Below are positions 60,738-64,000 of a stretch of 64,000 nt of DNA, one piece after another. The stretch is taken from positions 18,850 through 82,849 of the forward strand of contig JAQWRY010000002.1 of the NCBI GenBank assembly GCA_029243485.1, read 5' to 3'. Every line of letters begins with the position of its first letter. Positions within the stretch are counted from its first letter, which is position 1. Made by a program: the position numbers and the translations under genes. The notes under the pieces were generated by a model. The model did no database searches and had not been told where the DNA came from. It saw nothing but the letters and a program-made list of their open reading frames with translations. The DNA comes from Candidatus Binatia bacterium (lineage in GTDB: Bacteria; Desulfobacterota; Binatia; UBA12015).

Positions 60738-61366
60738 TGGGCCTCCCCGACGCGAAACCCACGCGCGGCAGCCGCCGAAAACAGCGGAACCGAGAGCGGC
60801 TGGTCACCGCAGCCGCCACCATCCTGTCGCGAAAGGGAGTCGATGCCGCCACGATCGCGGAGATCACCGAAGAAGCCGACCTCGGCTTCGGAACGTTCTA
60901 CAACCACTTCGAGTCGAAGGAGGCGATCGTCGACGAGGTTCTGTCGAGCGGCTTGGAAGCGCTCGGGGCCGCGCTGGATCGTCTCACCCAGGGCATGGAC
61001 GATCCCGCCCGCGTTCTCGCGACATGCTTCCGACACCTCCTGGCCACGCCCGACCGCGATCCGGTGTGGGCCTGGTTCATCCTCCGCATGCCCGACGCCA
61101 GTACGCGGCTGACGCAGCACTTCCAACATCGCGCGCTGCGCGACGTCGAGGAGGGCGTGCGCAGCGGCCGGTTCAAACGTGGTCACGCGGCGAGCTTGAC
61201 CATTGCACTCTCCGGCCTGATTCTCGAAGGCATGCGGGCGAAGCTCTCCGGCACAGCGACCAACGAGATCGACCCGCATCTCACGTCGTACTCGCTCCGC
61301 CTGCTCGGGGTCAGCGAAGACGAAGCGCAGCAGCTCGCGCACGGACCGCTTCCTCCGATCGAGTAG
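60737..61366 (+). CDS. TetR-family regulator
   Basis: A 209-residue repressor: RERLVTAAATILSRKGVDAA, then the helix-turn-helix TIAEITEEADLGFGTFYNHF and ESKEAIVDEVL. The ATG at 60737 overlaps the monooxygenase stop, which decides it over the longer frame from 60668. It is translationally coupled to the HsaA-like gene and probably regulates it. The C-terminal ligand pocket has no recognisable signature. Confidence 0.9.
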   Translation: MGLPDAKPTRGSRRKQRNRERLVTAAATILSRKGVDAATIAEITEEADLGFGTFYNHFESKEAIVDEVLSSGLEALGAALDRLTQGMDDPARVLATCFRHLLATPDRDPVWAWFILRMPDASTRLTQHFQHRALRDVEEGVRSGRFKRGHAASLTIALSGLILEGMRAKLSGTATNEIDPHLTSYSLRLLGVSEDEAQQLAHGPLPPIE

Positions 61367-61387
61367 CCTTTACGTAACCACGAGCGT

Positions 61388-62005
61388 GTGAGCGCAAAAC
61401 TCTTGACCAACGGACTCCCGTTCAGAATCGCAGCGCTGATCGCGATCCTGGCGATGGCCCCGATCGCCTGGGCGCAGATGTCTCGAGGAGATGGCGACAG
61501 TCGGGTTCGAGCCCGGCCCGCTCGAGCGGGAGCTGCAGTCGTTCCTCCCGCTGTTCAAGAACCTCGCGGGAAAGTTCGCGGATCGGCTGCCGCTGCCCAT
61601 CGACTTCGACTTCGCGTTTGTCGCCCAGTGAAACAAGCAGGTTTTCACGTCGAACCAGATTACTTTCCGCGATCGGACCTTCAACATTCCATCGTCGAAC
61701 TTCAGCCTTTTGGACAACACCTGGACCTCCTATGTCGGCACCATCGATGCCTGGGTGCTCCCCTTCATGAACATCGACGGGCTCGTCGACATCACCTACG
61801 TCACGAGCGACATAAACATCTTCAACGAGAACATCGAGACTTTCGCCTTCGCGCTTCCGCGTTCGACATCGGGGGCGAAACCATCGGGATCAACTTCAAG
61901 GTGAAGGAGAAGAATCCGTGGAACACCGCTGTCGCTCTACGCGCGGTCCTTTTCCACCGGCTTGACGTTTCCGTCTCCGGCGCGTTCGGAGCCCGGACCG
62001 GCTAG
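61388..62005 (+). pseudogene. decayed exported protein gene
   Basis: A GTG at 61388 starts a signal peptide (RIAALIAILAMAPIAWAQ). The body then reads in a second frame (GFEPGPLERELQSFLPLFKN; RLPLPIDFDFAFVAQ) with a TGA at 61629-61631. It resumes with VFTSNQITFRDRTFNIPSSN and WVLPFMNIDGLVDITYV, and a third frame gives FDIGGETIGINFKVKEKNPW. It looks like a beta-rich outer-membrane or periplasmic protein with one stop and two frameshifts. I do not recognise the family. Confidence 0.6.
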
Positions 62006-62691
62006 GAGTCGACGATTCGCGCCGCGGTGTGCTCGTCGTAGTAGTCCAGCTTGTGCAGCGGCATCACTACGCTCGTGAGAACGTTCGTCGAGTGCGCGCC
62101 GATCCGCTTGTAGTAGCGCGTGCCGAGAACCACTGCCGTCGCGGCGCCCGCGTCGTACCCGCTCCGGGCGATCCGCACGATGAGTGCGTCGCAGCGCTGC
62201 CCCGTCGTCTTGCCCTGCTGGATGAGCTCCATCGCGCGCTCGCGGTCCGACTTCTGGAAGATGTCGAGTGTCGCGGAAAACGCGCCTTCTACTTCGACGC
62301 GGATCTCACGGAGCTCGGCGACGATGTCGTCGTCGGGCAGGAGCTCGGGGCGGAAGTCGTGAACCTCGGTCAGATTCTTCGCGTAGTCGCCGATACGCTC
62401 GACGTCCTTCACGAGACTCATGAGCAGAAGACAGTACGGCAGGTCGGCGCTATTGAGGCCAAGCGAGAGATGCTTGATGACCTGTTTGCGGATCCGCCGC
62501 TCGAGCTTGTTCACCTTCACGTCACGACGGTAGATCTCAGTCCGCTCTTCCGGCTTTCCGGCTTCGCCGAAGTAGAGCTCCCCGGCTGCAACCGTGAGCT
62601 GGCGAGACATCTCAAGCATCTGGGAGAAGTTGTCTCCCATCTCTTTCAACGGCTCGGTGGAACGCAACAGATCCAACATCTCGCGAAGCAT
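62002..62691 (-). CDS. PhoU-domain protein partner of the Na/Pi transporter
   Basis: A 229-residue all-helical protein with MLREMLDLLRSTEPLKEMGD at the start and MSLVKDVERIGDYAKNLTEV mid-protein, the E/D-x3-RxGDxxxN motif of PhoU metal-binding helices. The ATG at 62691 has GGAGG 7 bp upstream. PhoU-like proteins restrain phosphate uptake. It is 17 bp downstream of the NptA-like cotransporter gene, a standard operon. Confidence 0.87.
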   Translation of the reverse strand: MLREMLDLLRSTEPLKEMGDNFSQMLEMSRQLTVAAGELYFGEAGKPEERTEIYRRDVKVNKLERRIRKQVIKHLSLGLNSADLPYCLLLMSLVKDVERIGDYAKNLTEVHDFRPELLPDDDIVAELREIRVEVEGAFSATLDIFQKSDRERAMELIQQGKTTGQRCDALIVRIARSGYDAGAATAVVLGTRYYKRIGAHSTNVLTSVVMPLHKLDYYDEHTAARIVDS

Positions 62692-62708
62692 ATGAACGCC
62701 TCCAGGTC

Positions 62709-63887
62709 CTACCGTAGGTATTGATCGATTGCCGCGAGCACCGCGGGCAAGCCGTAGAATAGCACGACGACGTAGATCAAAGCCCAACGTCGAGAACGGA
62801 CTGCCACATCGCCCAGCCAACGCGCTGCGCGGAGGGGAAGCTCCCGGACTCGCTCGATCGGGAAGATCAGCACGGTCGCTGTCAGATTGAACAGAAGGTG
62901 GACGAGCGCGATCGTGATGCCGGCACCCGCGTTAGCCCCGGTCGTCGCGAGAGCCGCGAGCAGCGCCGTCACGGTCGTCCCGATGTTGGCTCCGATCGTG
63001 ATTGGGAAGGCCTGCGCGAGCGTCACCACACCTGCGCCGGCGAGCGGGACGAGAAGAGACGTGGTGATGGAACTCGACTGAACCATCACCGTCACGACGA
63101 CTCCGACGAACATCGAGAGCAGCGCCGCCTTCTCGAGGCCCTTGGAGACCAGAGACTCGACGCGGCTCGAAGTGGCCGCGCGCATCACGCGAACGATCAT
63201 GAACAATGCGACGAAGATCACCCCGACCGAGAGACTGATGAGAATCAAGGCCTGGGCCTGGGGTGATTCCACCAACTCGGCGACGAACTCCTTCACGGGC
63301 TTGAGGGTGGCTTTCAGCGCGCCCTTGATCGGGCTCTGGTACTTCACGCCGCCGATTCCCGTGACGAGCTGCTCGAGGTACTCGGCACTGCGTCGCAAGT
63401 ACCCGGTCATCATCTCGAAGGGCAGCAAGATCGCGACGGCCATGAAGTTGAAGAAATCGTGACAGGTCGCCACCGAGAAGGCCCGCCGGAACTCGTCCGG
63501 TCGACCGGCATGCCCCAGCGAAACGATCGTGTTCGTAACCGTCGTGCCGATGTTCGCGCCCATGATCATCGGCACTGCGTTCGCGACGGGAAGCGGATTC
63601 TCCGGCGCCGCCACCAAGCCGACGATGAGCGCCGTCGAAACCGACGAACTCTGCACCAGAGTGGTCGCAAGAAGCCCGACGACCAACCCCATGAATGGAT
63701 TGTCCGTCGCGTTGAAGAAGACGTCGAGCAGCCCTTTGCCGAGAGACTTGAAGCCGTCTCCCAATCCGTTCACGCCGAGCAGGAAGAGGAACAAAAGCGC
63801 AACAACCGTCACGAACCGAACGAATGGACTCTCGGCAAAAGACGGAGGAATCACCGGGGGACGCGCCGGAGGTGTCGAATCAGCCAT
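62709..63887 (-). CDS. Na+/phosphate cotransporter (NptA/YjbB family)
   Basis: A 392-residue integral membrane protein with two inverted-repeat transport domains, each carrying a QSSS motif (LVQSSSVSTALIVGLVAA near 80 and VMVQSSSITTSLLVPLAGAG near 280) next to MIMGANIGTTVTNT and ITIGANIGTTVTAL. These are diagnostic of PF02690 Na/Pi cotransporters. The chosen ATG gives MADSTPPARP; the frame extends further upstream. It works with the PhoU-like protein in low-affinity phosphate uptake or export. No gene is seen in 63888-64000. Confidence 0.9.
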   Translation of the reverse strand: MADSTPPARPPVIPPSFAESPFVRFVTVVALLFLFLLGVNGLGDGFKSLGKGLLDVFFNATDNPFMGLVVGLLATTLVQSSSVSTALIVGLVAAPENPLPVANAVPMIMGANIGTTVTNTIVSLGHAGRPDEFRRAFSVATCHDFFNFMAVAILLPFEMMTGYLRRSAEYLEQLVTGIGGVKYQSPIKGALKATLKPVKEFVAELVESPQAQALILISLSVGVIFVALFMIVRVMRAATSSRVESLVSKGLEKAALLSMFVGVVVTVMVQSSSITTSLLVPLAGAGVVTLAQAFPITIGANIGTTVTALLAALATTGANAGAGITIALVHLLFNLTATVLIFPIERVRELPLRAARWLGDVAVRSRRWALIYVVVLFYGLPAVLAAIDQYLR

Positions 63888-64000
63888 GGAGTGCCCAGGG
63901 ACGAGACGCCTGAACAGCTCCTCGATCCGTCGGCTGACTGCGCAGAACGAGCATGCCGCGCGTAGTACCCTGCCCGCCGACGCAGTCAACCCTTGCCCCC

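Noticed and set aside
1..64000. CRISPR arrays, tRNA/rRNA genes, transposase or integrase genes
   Set aside because: No regularly spaced repeats, no cloverleaf-like or rRNA segments and no DDE, tyrosine- or serine-recombinase motifs were found by eye; weak cases could escape.

Overview
The window is a high-GC, gene-dense stretch with no rRNA, tRNA, CRISPR array or recognisable transposase gene. It comes from a Gram-negative bacterium: there are TonB-dependent receptors, an MlaA/MlaC/HpnN-type outer-membrane lipid transport set, a Tat-exported DUF1501 protein and lipoproteins. Its catabolic gene content is of the kind familiar from actinobacteria: six F420/FMN-type flavoenzymes (four luciferase-like, one Ddn-like, one PPOX), paired acyl-CoA dehydrogenases, MaoC hydratases, CaiB/BaiF enzymes and KshA/Neverland-like Rieske chemistry. 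My inference is an uncultured deltaproteobacteria-like lineage (Binatota/Desulfobacterota_B or a relative). The sequence alone cannot fix the taxon.

Layout. 1-2000: tail of a hydrolase/AMP-ligase fusion. 2007-5710: a compact TetR-headed minus-strand operon (Rieske oxygenase, amidohydrolase, acetoacetate-decarboxylase-like), with a luciferase-like gene divergent from it (5873-6721) and inverted repeats between them. 7045-9960: DUF1800/DUF1501 pair. 10122-13886: SDR, Gfo/Idh oxidoreductase, SsuD-like flavoprotein and an internally deleted TonB receptor. 13990-21271: DUF4136 lipoprotein, D-aminoacylase-like amidohydrolase, Ddn-like protein, DUF3604 protein and OYE-type oxidoreductase; two intergenic spacers here carry copies of one repeat. 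21268-23778: sulfotransferase and alkyl-sulfatase-like MBL protein. 23898-28128: MlaC/HpnM-like, MlaA and HpnN-like RND transporter. 28129-29021: gene debris. 28988-35262: CaiB, luciferase-like protein, GDSL hydrolase, the Zn-dehydrogenase/MaoC/lipoyl operon, a racemase-like protein and a secreted protein. 35356-37057: three consecutive broken genes. 37079-39177: MaoC, acyl-CoA dehydrogenase and EthD. 39180-39296: an almost perfect 42-bp-arm inverted repeat. 39280-44575: an operon ordered like the actinobacterial cholesterol side-chain (igr) operon, with a TetR gene at its head. 44703-47724: DUF4920, a copper-monooxygenase-like lipoprotein and an EthD protein. 47750-53662: SDR, a double CaiB protein and an intact TonB receptor. 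53759-62005: broken tetR, PPOX, UbiA, alkaline phosphatase, luciferase-like protein, GST, HsaA-like monooxygenase, TetR and a broken secreted protein. 62002-63887: PhoU-like and Na/Pi-cotransporter genes.

Taken together the genes suggest import of a hydrophobic, terpenoid- or steroid-like substrate through TonB receptors and lipid transporters. Ring and side-chain attack would use Rieske, F420 and flavin monooxygenases, and CoA-dependent beta-oxidation would follow, controlled by local TetR repressors. This is inference from family membership. About eight genes are broken or internally deleted, mostly exported proteins and regulators.
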